Origin: Maricaulis sp.
GTDB lineage: Bacteria; Pseudomonadota; Alphaproteobacteria; Caulobacterales; Maricaulaceae
NCBI RefSeq assembly: GCF_017642925.1
Contig: NZ_JAEPOL010000027.1
Coordinates: 1-38,048 of the forward strand
Direction of reading: 5' to 3'
Length of the DNA stretch: 38,048 bases
A program made the translations under genes and the position numbers. Below the pieces are notes generated by a model. The model was not told the DNA's origin, made no database searches, and worked only from the letters and a program-made list of their open reading frames with translations. Shown here one piece after another: positions 17,988-26,702 of the stretch. The stretch's first letter is position 1. The number at the start of each line of letters is the position of its first letter.

Positions 17988-18061
17988 GAGTTCCTCCGGC
18001 CGCCGACAGGGCGATGACCACACACGCATACCATGAACCGTATCGAAGACAGGAGTCCCCC

Positions 18062-18472
18062 ATGCACGGCGAAACCGATCTTGAAAGCCTCCTGAAAGGC
18101 ATGTCTCCGCGTCTTCACCCCGGCGTGTGGGTGTTCGCAACCCTGCCGCCCGGAACAGCAGAACCATCCGGTCTGTCGCCCCTGATGCGTTATGCCGAAG
18201 ACGAAGGCACGACGCTCATTCTGGATGCCGGGCTGGCAGCCCGCGCGAACCTGGAAACGGTCTTTCCCTGCCGCCGTATCACCCTGCACATCCATTCCGC
18301 ACTCGAGGCCGTCGGTTTCATGGCTGCCATCGCGCAGGCGCTTGCACAGGCCGGAATCGGCTGCAATCCGGTGGCGGGCTATTTTCACGACCATCTCTTC
18401 GTGCCCGTCGATCGCGCCGAAGAGGCCATGGCCGTTCTCGAACGGCTCTCGGCCGGCTCCGATTTCGATTGA
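18062..18472 (+). CDS. ACT-domain protein (DUF2241-like)
   Basis: The 136-residue protein matches a small family with a C-terminal ACT-like amino-acid-binding fold (RRITLHIHSALEAVGF...AGIGCNPVAGYFHDHLFVP). The GY-H-DHLFVP ending is characteristic of the group. ACT domains usually bind amino acids and regulate enzymes, but this stand-alone form has no established role. ACAGGAG lies six bases before the ATG. The next gene, an oxygenase on the same strand, begins 55 bases downstream. Confidence 0.75.
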   Translation: MHGETDLESLLKGMSPRLHPGVWVFATLPPGTAEPSGLSPLMRYAEDEGTTLILDAGLAARANLETVFPCRRITLHIHSALEAVGFMAAIAQALAQAGIGCNPVAGYFHDHLFVPVDRAEEAMAVLERLSAGSDFD

Positions 18473-18527
18473 CCGCCCGGCCCGCCGGCCCTATCAGCGC
18501 GCATCTTCTTCGACAGGTGACACGGCA

Positions 18528-19202
18528 TTGAGCCTTCCTGCCCTGGGCCTGACCGGCCTGCCCGCCTTCAACGCCGACACGCTGTGCGACGATCTCGCCG
18601 GACAGGGCTGGTCGGTGTGCCGCCTTGCCGATGCGGACATGCTGGGGGCTCTGGCGCAGGAAGCCGAAAGCCTCTGGCAGGACTGCGAAATGACCGCCGC
18701 CGGTATCGGCCGCGGCGACGATCACGAGCTTGTCCGACAGGTCCGGCGCGACAAGACCAGATGGCTCGATGGTTCAAGCCCGGCCCAGACCGCCTATTTC
18801 GCCTTTGCCGAAGCGCTGCGCCGCGAGGTGAATTACCGCCTCATACTGGGCCTGTTCGCCTTTGAAGCCCACTACGCGGTCTACGAACCCGGCGGCTTCT
18901 ACAAGCGCCATCTGGACAGTTTCCGCGGCGCCCGCAACCGCGTCCTCTCCTCGGTACTCTACCTCAATCGCGACTGGGACGCCGCCGATGGCGGCCATCT
19001 GCGCATCTATGCGCCCGACAGCGACCAGGTGCTGGACGAGGTGCGGCCGGAATTCGGCACGCTGGCCATTTTCCTGTCCGAGGACATCCCGCACGAGGTG
19101 ATCCCGGCCCGGCGCGAGCGCTTCTCCATCGCCGGCTGGCATCGCTGCAATGATCGCGGCCTCGCACCGGCGCTGCAGACCCGCGCCCTGCCGATCGCCT
19201 AA
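18528..19202 (+). CDS. 2-oxoglutarate/Fe(II)-dependent oxygenase
   Basis: The 224-residue protein has the prolyl-4-hydroxylase-like double-stranded beta-helix signature: H128-x-D130 (YKRHLDSF), the third iron ligand His189 (DIPHEV) and the 2-oxoglutarate-binding Arg198 (RERFSIAGW). Members hydroxylate proteins or small molecules; the substrate here is unknown. No ATG lies before the conserved region, so I use a TTG at 18528 preceded by an AGGTGA site. An internal ATG at residue 38 would remove the N-terminal helix. The stop overlaps the convergent glutaredoxin-MauE gene by four bases (CTAA). Confidence 0.82.
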   Translation: MSLPALGLTGLPAFNADTLCDDLAGQGWSVCRLADADMLGALAQEAESLWQDCEMTAAGIGRGDDHELVRQVRRDKTRWLDGSSPAQTAYFAFAEALRREVNYRLILGLFAFEAHYAVYEPGGFYKRHLDSFRGARNRVLSSVLYLNRDWDAADGGHLRIYAPDSDQVLDEVRPEFGTLAIFLSEDIPHEVIPARRERFSIAGWHRCNDRGLAPALQTRALPIA

Positions 19203-19963
19203 CCAGCCAGCCGGACCAGCATCCACAGGCCCATGCCCAGCATCATCAGGTTTTCGCTCAGCGAGACGAAACCCAGCGGCACATCGCTGCCGCCGCCCAT
19301 GCAGGCGCATTTCAGCTCGCGCCTGTCGATATAGACGGCCTTGAACACCGACACGGCCCCGATGCCGCCGATGAGGATCGCCATGGGCGCGGCGATGACG
19401 GTCAGCGCCCCGGCCAGCATCAGCACGCCCGCCAGCGCCTCGCCGAAAGGATAGAGATAGCCATAGGGCACCCAGCGGCGCGCCAGCAGGTCGTAATTGA
19501 GGAACATGGTCGAGAAGCTCTCGACATCGCGCAGCTTCTGCACCGCCAGAAGGCACATGGCGACCGGGATGGCGGATGTCAGCCAGAGCCCGGCATCCAG
19601 CCTGCCCAGGGTCAGCCAGCTGACCGCGCCTCCCATCAACGCCGCCATGGTGAAAAGCGCAATGACAGGCTGGTAGCTGGTCTGCCCCGTCCCCTTCAGG
19701 GGATGGCCGAAGAAAGCGCGAAGCGCGTCATACCCGCCGATCCGCTCGGCCCCGATGAAGGTCTGGGGCGTAGTCTCGACATCATGCTCGGCCTTGAAGG
19801 CGTCGGTCTCCTCGCGCGTGGTCAGGTGATGGTCTTCGACCGTGTATCCCTTGCGCTCCAGCAGCGCTTTCGACTTCAGGCCGTAGGGGCACACATGGTC
19901 CGGCATCACCATGCGGTAGAGACGGGCGGTCTTTCCGGCGGCCGGCGTATCGGTCGCAGTCAT
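19199..19963 (-). CDS. Glutaredoxin-MauE fusion membrane protein
   Basis: The 254-residue protein joins a glutaredoxin-like domain (about 12-90) to a MauE/DoxX-type membrane domain (about 97-250, four helices). The glutaredoxin part has a monothiol-type site CPYG (Cys25), the cis-Pro segment TTPQTF and GGYDAL for glutathione binding. The membrane part has a Cys pair, Cys219 and Cys221 (KCAC), of the kind used by MauE-like proteins. An electron-transfer or disulphide role across the inner membrane is inferred. I chose the start at 19963, after GAGG. It converges with the oxygenase gene. Confidence 0.82.
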   Translation of the reverse strand: MTATDTPAAGKTARLYRMVMPDHVCPYGLKSKALLERKGYTVEDHHLTTREETDAFKAEHDVETTPQTFIGAERIGGYDALRAFFGHPLKGTGQTSYQPVIALFTMAALMGGAVSWLTLGRLDAGLWLTSAIPVAMCLLAVQKLRDVESFSTMFLNYDLLARRWVPYGYLYPFGEALAGVLMLAGALTVIAAPMAILIGGIGAVSVFKAVYIDRRELKCACMGGGSDVPLGFVSLSENLMMLGMGLWMLVRLAG

Positions 19964-20024
19964 TGCAGCCTCGCTGTCTGCTTCCAAAGGATGCAACGCG
20001 AGGTGCGGCGCAGCGTTCCGATCC

Positions 20025-20438
20025 CTACAGGCGATTGACCTGCCGTTTTTTACCCAGCATGGCGACGAACTGCTTCATCACCGGAAGCAGGAAGGCCCTG
20101 CTGAGCGAGCCCAGCGCGCTGTGCGGTTCGAGGTACCAGGATTGTCCCGGAATATCGTGATTGAACTCGTCAAGGACGATCCAGAGCCGGATATCTGTCG
20201 ACAGTCCGGCCCGGCGCTTTTCGGTATCGGGAATTTCAACAGCCGTGGTCCCCGCGGGCGGCGCTCGTGACGTAATCGGAAGCAGAACGAGGGCATCGCC
20301 GCTCGACCGCTTAAGGCGTATCCCGACCACGGTCGGCCTGGGTTTTCGCCCCTCCGTCTCGCCGGCGGTAGCTTCACGCGCCCACAAGTAAGGGTACCGG
20401 ATTACGCAGCCCGTCTGGAATTGGTCGAAATCTCCCAT
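20025..20438 (-). CDS. PemK-like toxin candidate of a type II toxin-antitoxin pair
   Basis: The 137-residue protein resembles PemK/MazF-related growth inhibitors: an N-terminal GCVIRYPYLW strand, then RKPRPTVVGIRL, LLPITSRAP and the later WIVLDEFN. MazF/PemK toxins are ribosome-independent mRNA endonucleases; activity here is not shown by sequence. The gene starts 15 bases after the stop of a Phd/YefM-type antitoxin, with only a weak ribosome site, so translation may be coupled. Calling it a toxin rests on both fold resemblance and the antitoxin partner. Confidence 0.7.
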   Translation of the reverse strand: MGDFDQFQTGCVIRYPYLWAREATAGETEGRKPRPTVVGIRLKRSSGDALVLLPITSRAPPAGTTAVEIPDTEKRRAGLSTDIRLWIVLDEFNHDIPGQSWYLEPHSALGSLSRAFLLPVMKQFVAMLGKKRQVNRL

Positions 20439-20453
20439 ACCGGCCGCGATCCG

Positions 20454-20705
20454 CTATCGTTCCGAATCGTCTGCGTAGTCGGCAATCGCGGCTTCGATCT
20501 CGCGCGCGAGATCATCGGGTGTCTCCCGGGTAAGGTGAGCGCGGCGGGTCCCTGCCCGCTCCAGCAAGGCCTGGTAGTCCTCGACATTGAGCAGGACGAA
20601 TTGCGCCTTGCGATGCCGCGTCAGCGTGACCGGACGCCGCTGTGCCGCAGCGCTGATTTCACTCCAGTTTCTGGAAAGTTCCGTCGTCGAGTATTGCTGG
20701 CTCAT
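20454..20705 (-). CDS. Phd/YefM family antitoxin
   Basis: The 83-residue protein fits the Phd/YefM antitoxins, which neutralise a toxin and repress their own promoter. The N-terminal DNA-binding part reads STTELSRNWSEISAAA, followed by RPVTLTRHRKAQFVLLNVEDY and an acidic, likely disordered C-terminal toxin-binding tail. I chose the ATG at 20705 because it gives the standard family N-terminus; an upstream frame extension is basic and unlike the family. It precedes the PemK-like gene. A palindromic operator candidate lies just upstream. Confidence 0.85.
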   Translation of the reverse strand: MSQQYSTTELSRNWSEISAAAQRRPVTLTRHRKAQFVLLNVEDYQALLERAGTRRAHLTRETPDDLAREIEAAIADYADDSER

Positions 20706-20717
20706 CACAACGCTCCA

Positions 20718-20745
20718 AATACGTAATTTTCGTATTATACGTATT
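20718..20745. promoter_or_regulatory. Operator candidate of the toxin-antitoxin operon
   Basis: AATACGTA (20718-20725) and TACGTATT (20738-20745) form a perfect 8-bp inverted repeat 12 bases upstream of the antitoxin start codon. A further CGTATT half-site sits at 20731-20736. The A/T-rich segment probably also contains the -10 region. Autorepression by the Phd-type antitoxin is the expected use. Confidence 0.55.
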
Positions 20746-20772
20746 TTCCGTAGAATTTCCACAGGCAAGAAG

Positions 20773-20799
20773 AAGCCCCGGCCAGCTTGGCCGGGGCTT
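20773..20799 (-). terminator. Strong hairpin terminator after hppA
   Basis: AAGCCCCGGCC (20773-20783) and GGCCGGGGCTT (20789-20799) form an 11-bp stem with a five-base loop, 25 bases after the hppA stop on the minus strand. The run following the stem on the minus strand is CTTCTTC rather than a pure T-tract. It also insulates the downstream toxin-antitoxin operon from hppA transcription. Confidence 0.75.
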
Positions 20800-20824
20800 T
20801 CCAGTTTCTCAGGTGTGCCCTGCC

Positions 20825-22918
20825 CTAGCTTGCCAGGAAGGCCAGCAGGAGGAGTGCCACGATATTGGTGATCTTGATCATCGGGTTCACGGCCGGACCG
20901 GCGGTGTCCTTGTAGGGATCGCCCACCGTATCGCCGGTCACGGAGGCCTTGTGGGCTTCCGAGCCCTTGCCGCCATGATTGCCGTCTTCGATATACTTCT
21001 TGGCATTGTCCCAGGCGCCGCCGCCGACGGTCATGGAGACCGCGACGAAGAGCCCGTTGACGATCACGCCCAGCAGCATCGCACCGACGGCTGCCAGGGC
21101 CTGGGCCTGATCGGCAATACCGAGGATCACGAAGTAGAGCACGATCGGCGAGAGCACCGGCAGAAGCGATGGCACGATCATCTCGCGGATCGCCGCCTTG
21201 GTCAGGATGTCCACCGCCTTGCCGTAATCCGGCTTGGCCTTGAACTCCATGATGCCCGGGATCTCCTTGAACTGGCGGCGCACCTCGGCAACGACCGCAG
21301 TCGCAGCCCGGCCCACAGCCATCATCGACATGCCGCCGAAGAGGTAGGGCAGAAGCCCGCCGAACAGGAGGCCGACGATCACATACGGGTTCTCGAGCGA
21401 GAAGTTCGGCTCGATCCCCAGCAAGTGCTCGACATCGGTCGTGTAGGCGGCAAAGAGCACCAGCGCACCCAGGCCGGCTGAACCGATCGCATAGCCTTTG
21501 GTGACGGCTTTCGTGGTGTTGCCGACCGCATCCAGCGTGTCGGTAGTTTCACGCACCGAGTCGTCCAGACCCGCCATTTCCGCAATACCGCCGGCATTGT
21601 CCGTGACCGGGCCGAAGGCATCGAGCGCAACGATCAGACCGGCCAGGGCCAGCATGGTCGTCACCGAGATGGCGATGCCGAACAGGCCCGCCAGGGTGTA
21701 GGTGCCCAGAATGCCGCCGATGATGATCAGCGCCGGCAGAGCGGTGGATTCCAGCGACACGGCCAGACCCTGGATCACATTGGTGCCATGACCGGATTCC
21801 GACGCCAGGGCGACGGACTTCACGGGCCGGTAGCCGGTGCCGGTATAGTATTCGGTCACCCAGATGATGGCCGCCGTCACGACAAGGCCGATAAGGCCGG
21901 AGATGAACAGGTTCATGCCCGTGATCATCTTGCCGTTCACTTCGGCGATTTCACCCATGCCGATCGTGAAATTCGTGACCAGCCACAAACCGCCGATGGA
22001 CAGGATGCCCGCCACGATGAGGCCCTTGTAGAGCGCGCCCATCACATTGGTGCCCTTGCCCAGGCTGACGAAGAAAGTGCCGATGATCGAGGTGACGATG
22101 CACACCGCGGCAATCGCCAGCGGGTAGAGCACCATCTGCGAGGCCAGGCCGCCGGTGAAGAAGATCGCCGCGAGCACCATGGTGGCGACCACGGTCACCG
22201 CATAGGTCTCGAACAGGTCGGCCGCCATGCCGGCGCAGTCACCGACATTGTCGCCGACATTGTCGGCAATGGTCGCGGCGTTGCGCGGATCGTCTTCCGG
22301 GATCCCGGCTTCGATCTTGCCGACCATGTCGCCGCCGACGTCCGCACCCTTGGTGAAGATACCGCCGCCCAGACGGGCGAAGATCGAGATCAGCGAGGCG
22401 CCGAAGCCGAGCGCCACCAGGGAGTCGATGATGATGCGGCCCGAGGCCCCCTCACCCAGGACCAGTCCCATAGGGCCGGTCAGAACCCAGTAATAACCGG
22501 CGACCCCCAGGAGGGCCAGGCCTGCCACAAGCATCCCCGTGACCGCGCCGGAGCGGAACGCCACAGCCAGGCCCGCGGCCAGGCTCGTGCTTGCGGCCTG
22601 CGTCGTGCGCACATTCGCGCGGACCGAAACCAGCATGCCGATAAAGCCTGCTGCGCCGGACAGGACCGCGCCGATGGCGAAGCCCAGGGCAACCTGCCAG
22701 CCCAGAAAGACCGCGATCAGGATACAGACGACAATGCCGACAATGGCGATGGTGGTATATTGGCGCTTGAGATATGCGTTCGCGCCTTCCTGGATGGCCG
22801 ATGCGATCTCCTGCATCTTCTCGGTCCCTGCGCTCGCCGCCATCAGACGCTGCGTCTGGATGACGCCGTAGATGATGGCAAGGACAGCGGCCCCAATGGC
22901 CAATAAAAGCATGTTCAT
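20825..22918 (-). CDS. hppA: K+-independent, H+-translocating membrane pyrophosphatase
   Basis: HppA couples pyrophosphate hydrolysis to proton export across the inner membrane. The 697-residue protein is predicted to have about 16 membrane helices. The substrate/Mg2+ motifs are intact: [13 protein letters not shown] (189-201), EDDPRN (208-213) and [12 protein letters not shown] (219-230). The subtype-determining site reads [10 protein letters not shown] (466-475), with Lys470 and Thr473, which in this family marks the K+-independent class. The next upstream genes on the same strand are the thiL operon, about 200 bases away, with an 18-bp palindrome in between. Confidence 0.97.
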   Translation of the reverse strand: MNMLLLAIGAAVLAIIYGVIQTQRLMAASAGTEKMQEIASAIQEGANAYLKRQYTTIAIVGIVVCILIAVFLGWQVALGFAIGAVLSGAAGFIGMLVSVRANVRTTQAASTSLAAGLAVAFRSGAVTGMLVAGLALLGVAGYYWVLTGPMGLVLGEGASGRIIIDSLVALGFGASLISIFARLGGGIFTKGADVGGDMVGKIEAGIPEDDPRNAATIADNVGDNVGDCAGMAADLFETYAVTVVATMVLAAIFFTGGLASQMVLYPLAIAAVCIVTSIIGTFFVSLGKGTNVMGALYKGLIVAGILSIGGLWLVTNFTIGMGEIAEVNGKMITGMNLFISGLIGLVVTAAIIWVTEYYTGTGYRPVKSVALASESGHGTNVIQGLAVSLESTALPALIIIGGILGTYTLAGLFGIAISVTTMLALAGLIVALDAFGPVTDNAGGIAEMAGLDDSVRETTDTLDAVGNTTKAVTKGYAIGSAGLGALVLFAAYTTDVEHLLGIEPNFSLENPYVIVGLLFGGLLPYLFGGMSMMAVGRAATAVVAEVRRQFKEIPGIMEFKAKPDYGKAVDILTKAAIREMIVPSLLPVLSPIVLYFVILGIADQAQALAAVGAMLLGVIVNGLFVAVSMTVGGGAWDNAKKYIEDGNHGGKGSEAHKASVTGDTVGDPYKDTAGPAVNPMIKITNIVALLLLAFLAS

Positions 22919-23076
22919 GGCTTCCAGCCCCGTTTTATGACTTCTCTCTGGTCACGAAAGGATAGGGGGAAGCATACGCGTGAGAACCACGCGAACCGCC
23001 TGCATGTCCCCCGCTTCTTCTTGTTATTGTTAAGGTGACTATGCCCAAGTCATGGGGGCGGCGCAACACGCGAACT

Positions 23077-23094
23077 TTGGATTTCGAAATCCAA
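23077..23094. promoter_or_regulatory. 18-bp perfect palindrome between the thiL operon and hppA
   Basis: TTGGATTTCGAAATCCAA is fully self-complementary with no loop, so it looks more like a site for a dimeric DNA-binding protein than an RNA hairpin. It lies 26 bases past the stop of the small secreted protein and about 160 bases upstream of the hppA start. It could regulate hppA. The remaining ~200-base gap shows no other feature I can support. Confidence 0.4.
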
Positions 23095-23119
23095 TACTTA
23101 CCGCAGTTGCGAAGGCGCT

Positions 23120-23656
23120 TTAGCGCATCAGGAGGCGCGTGTCGGAGCTGCGAATCTCGATATGGTCGATCGCATTGGCGCCATACTGTTCGCGCAGCAC
23201 CTCGGACCAGACCTCTTCGGCCCGGGAAATGTCGAGCTGCTGGCCGTCCGCCCGGCTGACCGGGATGCGGTAGGCCGCCCGCACGAGGGCATCCAGCGCA
23301 TAGTGCGCATTCTCCTGCATCGACCAGACATTCTGGCCGTCCGCCGCACGCACCCGCACATGGACATAGGCAAAGCCCGTCAGGCGTCCGTCGCGCGACA
23401 GGGGGGCGACGAGAGCCGGCAGGTTGAAGGCGCGCGGATCGTCGTCCACCTCGTCTTCATCGCCGACATAGCTGTCGCCATGATCTTCCTCGTCCTCGAC
23501 CGTGCGGTTGAAGACCAGCAGAAAGCGATTGCCATTGCCGCCGCCGGACGATCCGTGACCGCCATTGCCACCACCACCACCGCCGCCTCCGCCCCCGAGG
23601 GCGAAGGCCCCGGATTGCAGGGCAAGGGTCAGGATCGCGGCAAGCAGAAGACGCAT
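23120..23656 (-). CDS. Secreted protein with poly-glycine stretch, unknown function
   Basis: The 178-residue protein has a signal peptide (MRLLLAAILTLALQSGAFA) followed by a run of ten glycines and a Gly/Ser/Asn-rich linker. An acidic segment (VEDEEDHGDSYVGDEDEVDDD) comes next. The C-terminal ~90 residues form a compact domain with FAYVHVRVRAADG and EVWSEVLREQYGANAIDHIEIR. I do not recognise a family. The start at 23656 has GGAG eight bases upstream and begins the signal peptide. It follows thiL by 39 bases and is probably the last gene of the rib-nusB-thiL operon. Export to the periplasm is inferred. Confidence 0.75.
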   Translation of the reverse strand: MRLLLAAILTLALQSGAFALGGGGGGGGGGNGGHGSSGGGNGNRFLLVFNRTVEDEEDHGDSYVGDEDEVDDDPRAFNLPALVAPLSRDGRLTGFAYVHVRVRAADGQNVWSMQENAHYALDALVRAAYRIPVSRADGQQLDISRAEEVWSEVLREQYGANAIDHIEIRSSDTRLLMR

Positions 23657-23695
23657 GGGATCAGCTCCAATCGCCTTCACCCTGTCAGAAACGCC

Positions 23696-24658
23696 TCAAA
23701 AATGCGTAAATCCGGCCCGGTCAATTGTCACGGGCTCGCCGTCCGGTCCCAGACAGGTCACGCCCTCGCCTGCCACGGCGCGGCCGATCCGCGTCACCGG
23801 TGCATCCAGCGACAGCGCCTCCACCTGGGCCCGGCGCGAGGCCGGTGCGGTGAAGAGGAGTTCGTAATCGTCGCCGCCGCTCAGCAAGCGGCCCAGACCG
23901 CCCTCGCCCCCCGCATCGAGCCAGGCCAGCGCCGGCGCCGACAGCGGCACCCGATCTGCGACTATCTCGAGCCCCAGCCCGCTCGTTTCTGCGATATGGG
24001 CGGCGTCCGCCAGAAGACCGTCGGAAATATCGATGGCAGAGGTTGCGATCCCCCTCAGCGCGAGACCGGCCGTCAGCCGCGGCATCGGGTGTGTATAGCG
24101 CGAGACCAGCTCCGCTGGAGCGCCGGCCTCCCCCTCCAGCGAGGCCAGTCCCAGCACCGCATCGCCGATCGTGCCCGTCACCCAGACATCATCGCCCGCA
24201 ATGGCACCGGAACGTAGCAGCGATGTCCCCTCTGTGACGCATCCAAGGAGCGTCAATGTTACCGTCATGGGGCCGGGTGTGGACGTCGTGTCACCGCCCA
24301 GAAGCACCAGGCCGAACCGGTCCTGCTCTTCCGCCAGCGCTGCCACGAATTCATCCCGCCAGAGCGGATCGATCCCGCGCGGCCAGCTCAGCGCACTGAG
24401 ATAGCCCAGCGGCTGAGCCCCCATCGCGGCAAGATCGGAGACGTTGGAGCGCATGGCGCGCGCGGCTGCAACTGCGGCGCCGTCATCTGTCCGGAAATGC
24501 ACGCCGGCGATCAGCGTGTCGCAGGCCAGCACCAGCTGTTGTCCCGCAGGCACGTCCAGCACGGCCGCGTCGTCGCGCAGGCCGAGAGCCGCCGCGTGGT
24601 TCCGGGTCAGCGGTCCCAGGCGTGTCCGGATGAAATCGAACTCGCCGCCGGACGCCAT
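23696..24658 (-). CDS. thiL: Thiamine-monophosphate kinase
   Basis: ThiL phosphorylates thiamine monophosphate to the active cofactor thiamine diphosphate. The 320-residue length is typical. The PurM/ThiL ATP-binding features are present: LGLRDDAAVL and DTLIAGVHF near the N-terminus, AMRSNVSDLAAMGAQP, the GGDTT motif and ISDGLLADA. The start lies 2 bases after the nusB stop, indicating translational coupling in the rib-nusB-thiL operon. Confidence 0.95.
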   Translation of the reverse strand: MASGGEFDFIRTRLGPLTRNHAAALGLRDDAAVLDVPAGQQLVLACDTLIAGVHFRTDDGAAVAAARAMRSNVSDLAAMGAQPLGYLSALSWPRGIDPLWRDEFVAALAEEQDRFGLVLLGGDTTSTPGPMTVTLTLLGCVTEGTSLLRSGAIAGDDVWVTGTIGDAVLGLASLEGEAGAPAELVSRYTHPMPRLTAGLALRGIATSAIDISDGLLADAAHIAETSGLGLEIVADRVPLSAPALAWLDAGGEGGLGRLLSGGDDYELLFTAPASRRAQVEALSLDAPVTRIGRAVAGEGVTCLGPDGEPVTIDRAGFTHF

Positions 24659-24660
24659 GA

Positions 24661-25149
24661 TCAGAATTCGTCCGGACGCGCCTGGCGGGCACAGCGGTCG
24701 AGCGCGGCATTGACGAATTTCGGCTCGGAGCCCTCGAAAAAGGCATTGGCGACATCGACATACTCGTCGATCACCACACGCGCGGGCACATCCTTGCGCT
24801 GGAAGAGCTCATAGCCGGCGACACGCAGGATGGCGCGCACCGTGGCGTCCAGCCGCTCCATGCGCCAGCCATCGGCCAGCAGGCCGTCGATCGCGGGATC
24901 GACCACGGCCTGGCGTTCCACGACGCCGGACACGAGCGAGTCGAAGAAATCCTCATCGGCCTCGACGAATTCCTCGCCCTCGCCGGCTGCACCGAAACGG
25001 TGATCGCGGAATTCACGGATGACCGTGCTGGCGCCGCGTCCGCCGATCTCCATCTGGTAGAGCGCCTGAACGGCTGCCAGGCGGGCCGCACGGCGCAGAC
25101 GGGCGCGGGCCTCGGACGGCGTTTCCTTGGATTTTTGCGGTGCGCTCAT
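24661..25149 (-). CDS. nusB: Transcription antitermination protein NusB
   Basis: NusB binds boxA RNA with NusE (S10) and supports antitermination in rRNA operons. The 162-residue all-helical protein begins with a basic segment (ARARLRRAARLAAVQALYQME), the usual RNA-binding helix. It ends with the conserved VIDEYVDVANAFFEGSEPKFVNAALD region. The start codon overlaps the ribH stop as ATGA, and thiL follows after 2 bases. The ribH-nusB order is conserved in many bacteria. Confidence 0.96.
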   Translation of the reverse strand: MSAPQKSKETPSEARARLRRAARLAAVQALYQMEIGGRGASTVIREFRDHRFGAAGEGEEFVEADEDFFDSLVSGVVERQAVVDPAIDGLLADGWRMERLDATVRAILRVAGYELFQRKDVPARVVIDEYVDVANAFFEGSEPKFVNAALDRCARQARPDEF

Positions 25150-25577
25150 TTCGAACTCCCGAAGCGGTCGCGCAGCGCGATCAGCGCCAGGGCCGCATTC
25201 GCTGCATCCGCACCCTTGTTCTTGTCGACGGCCCGCTTGAGAGCCTGGGCGCGGTTCTCGACCGTCAGGATACCATTTCCGGCGATGACACCGTTGAGAT
25301 TTAGCTCCATCAGCCCGCGCGCGCTTTCGGTGCAGACATAATCATAATGCGTCGTCTCACCCCGAATGACGCAGCCCAGGGCGACATAGCCGTCAAAATC
25401 CGCCTCGGCGATCTCGGCCTGGACGATGGCGCCCGGGATTTCCAGCGCACCGGGAACCTCGACCAGTTCGGCCGTGGCACCGGCAGCCTCGGCGGCCCCT
25501 TTTGCGCCCTTGATCAGGGCGTCGGCAATATCGCGATAGAAAGTCCCTGCGACGATCAGGAGTTTGGGAGCGCTCAT
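25146..25577 (-). CDS. ribH: 6,7-dimethyl-8-ribityllumazine synthase
   Basis: RibH condenses 5-amino-6-ribitylaminouracil with 3,4-dihydroxy-2-butanone 4-phosphate, the penultimate riboflavin step. The 143-residue protein has the family landmarks: a FYRDIA substrate loop near the N-terminus, VEVPGALEIP, and the catalytic-loop segment GCVIRGETTHYDYV with the conserved histidine. It starts 3 bases after the ribBA stop and overlaps nusB by four bases. Confidence 0.96.
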   Translation of the reverse strand: MSAPKLLIVAGTFYRDIADALIKGAKGAAEAAGATAELVEVPGALEIPGAIVQAEIAEADFDGYVALGCVIRGETTHYDYVCTESARGLMELNLNGVIAGNGILTVENRAQALKRAVDKNKGADAANAALALIALRDRFGSSK

Positions 25578-25580
25578 GCG

Positions 25581-26702
25581 CTAGTCCTCCGGAAAATGGC
25601 GCTCTTCGCGCACGCTCAGCCCATAGCCCTCCAGGCCGACAATCGTATGCGGCTTGGTGGAGAGCAGGATCATTTCTTTCACGCCCAGGTCCAGCAGGAT
25701 CTGTGCACCGACGCCATACTCGCGCAGGCGCTGGGCTTCGCGTTCATCGTCCGCCTTCACGGGCTTGGCGCCCAGGCGTTCCATGATCGCGGTGTGGGAG
25801 GTCTCGCGGATGAAGACCATCACCGACGGGCCCTCGGCGGTCGCGATTGCGCGGATACCGGCCTCGACCAGTTCGCCGCGCGGCCCCTCCTCCTGCAGCA
25901 CATCGTCCACGAAGGACACCTTGTGCATGCGCACCGTGGTCGGCCGGGCATGGGAGGGCTCGCCCTTGACCAGGGCCACGTGTTCGGCGCCGTCAATCGT
26001 GTTGCGGAAGACGATCAGCTTCAGCGGACCGCCATGCCGGCTGGTGAAATCGGTCTCCAGGCGGCGCTCAATGAAGCGGTCATTGCGGCGGCGATAAGCG
26101 ATCAGGTCGGCAATCGTGCCGATCTTCAGCCCGTGCAGCTGGGCGAAAGCGACGAGATCGGGCAGCCGCGCCATCGTGCCGTCTTCATTCATGATCTCGC
26201 AGATAACGCCCGCGGATCCAGCGCCCGCCAGCCGGGCAACATCGACAGAAGCCTCGGTGTGCCCTGCGCGGACCAGAACGCCGCCATCGCGCGCCACAAG
26301 CGGGAAGACATGTCCCGGTGTCGCGATATCGTCGGCGCCCTTGGACGGGTCGGTCGCGACCTCGATGGTGCGGGCGCGGTCATGCGCGGAAATGCCGGTG
26401 GTGACACCCTCGCGGGCCTCGATCGACGTCGTGAACGCCGTCTGGTGACGCGAGCGATTGTCCGACGCCATCAGCTTGAGGCCCAGATGCGCAATCCGCT
26501 CCTGGTCCATCGCCAGACAGATCAGGCCACGACCATGCTTGGCCATGAAGTTGATCGCGTCCGGCGTTGCGAACTTGGCAGGAATGACGAGGTCGCCCTC
26601 GTTCTCGCGGTCCTCCGCATCGACCAGGATGAACATCCGGCCATTGCGGGCGTCCTCGATGATGTCCTCGATCGGGGACAGGGGGATATCGCTCTCGCTC
26701 AC
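25581..26702 (-). CDS. ribBA: 3,4-dihydroxy-2-butanone-4-phosphate synthase with degenerate GTP cyclohydrolase II domain
   Basis: The N-terminal half (~1-205) is an intact RibB domain with DRENEGDL (31-38), the THxxD-type region, GHTEA (147-151) and MNEDGTMAR, which converts ribulose 5-phosphate to the riboflavin C4 precursor. The C-terminal half (~206-373) keeps the cyclohydrolase II fold. The zinc motif SEC-LTGD/CDCG is missing: the corresponding stretch reads [20 protein letters not shown], without cysteines. GTP cyclohydrolase II activity is therefore unlikely. Similar degenerate RibBA proteins are known in alphaproteobacteria. Translation starts at GTG (26702), overlapping the ribE stop in GTGA. 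Confidence 0.93.
   Translation of the reverse strand: MSESDIPLSPIEDIIEDARNGRMFILVDAEDRENEGDLVIPAKFATPDAINFMAKHGRGLICLAMDQERIAHLGLKLMASDNRSRHQTAFTTSIEAREGVTTGISAHDRARTIEVATDPSKGADDIATPGHVFPLVARDGGVLVRAGHTEASVDVARLAGAGSAGVICEIMNEDGTMARLPDLVAFAQLHGLKIGTIADLIAYRRRNDRFIERRLETDFTSRHGGPLKLIVFRNTIDGAEHVALVKGEPSHARPTTVRMHKVSFVDDVLQEEGPRGELVEAGIRAIATAEGPSVMVFIRETSHTAIMERLGAKPVKADDEREAQRLREYGVGAQILLDLGVKEMILLSTKPHTIVGLEGYGLSVREERHFPED

Noticed and set aside
18192-18527. In-frame upstream ATG extension of the oxygenase gene
   Set aside because: It would overlap almost the whole ACT-domain gene in another frame and adds non-homologous residues; the TTG at 18528 with its ribosome site fits better.
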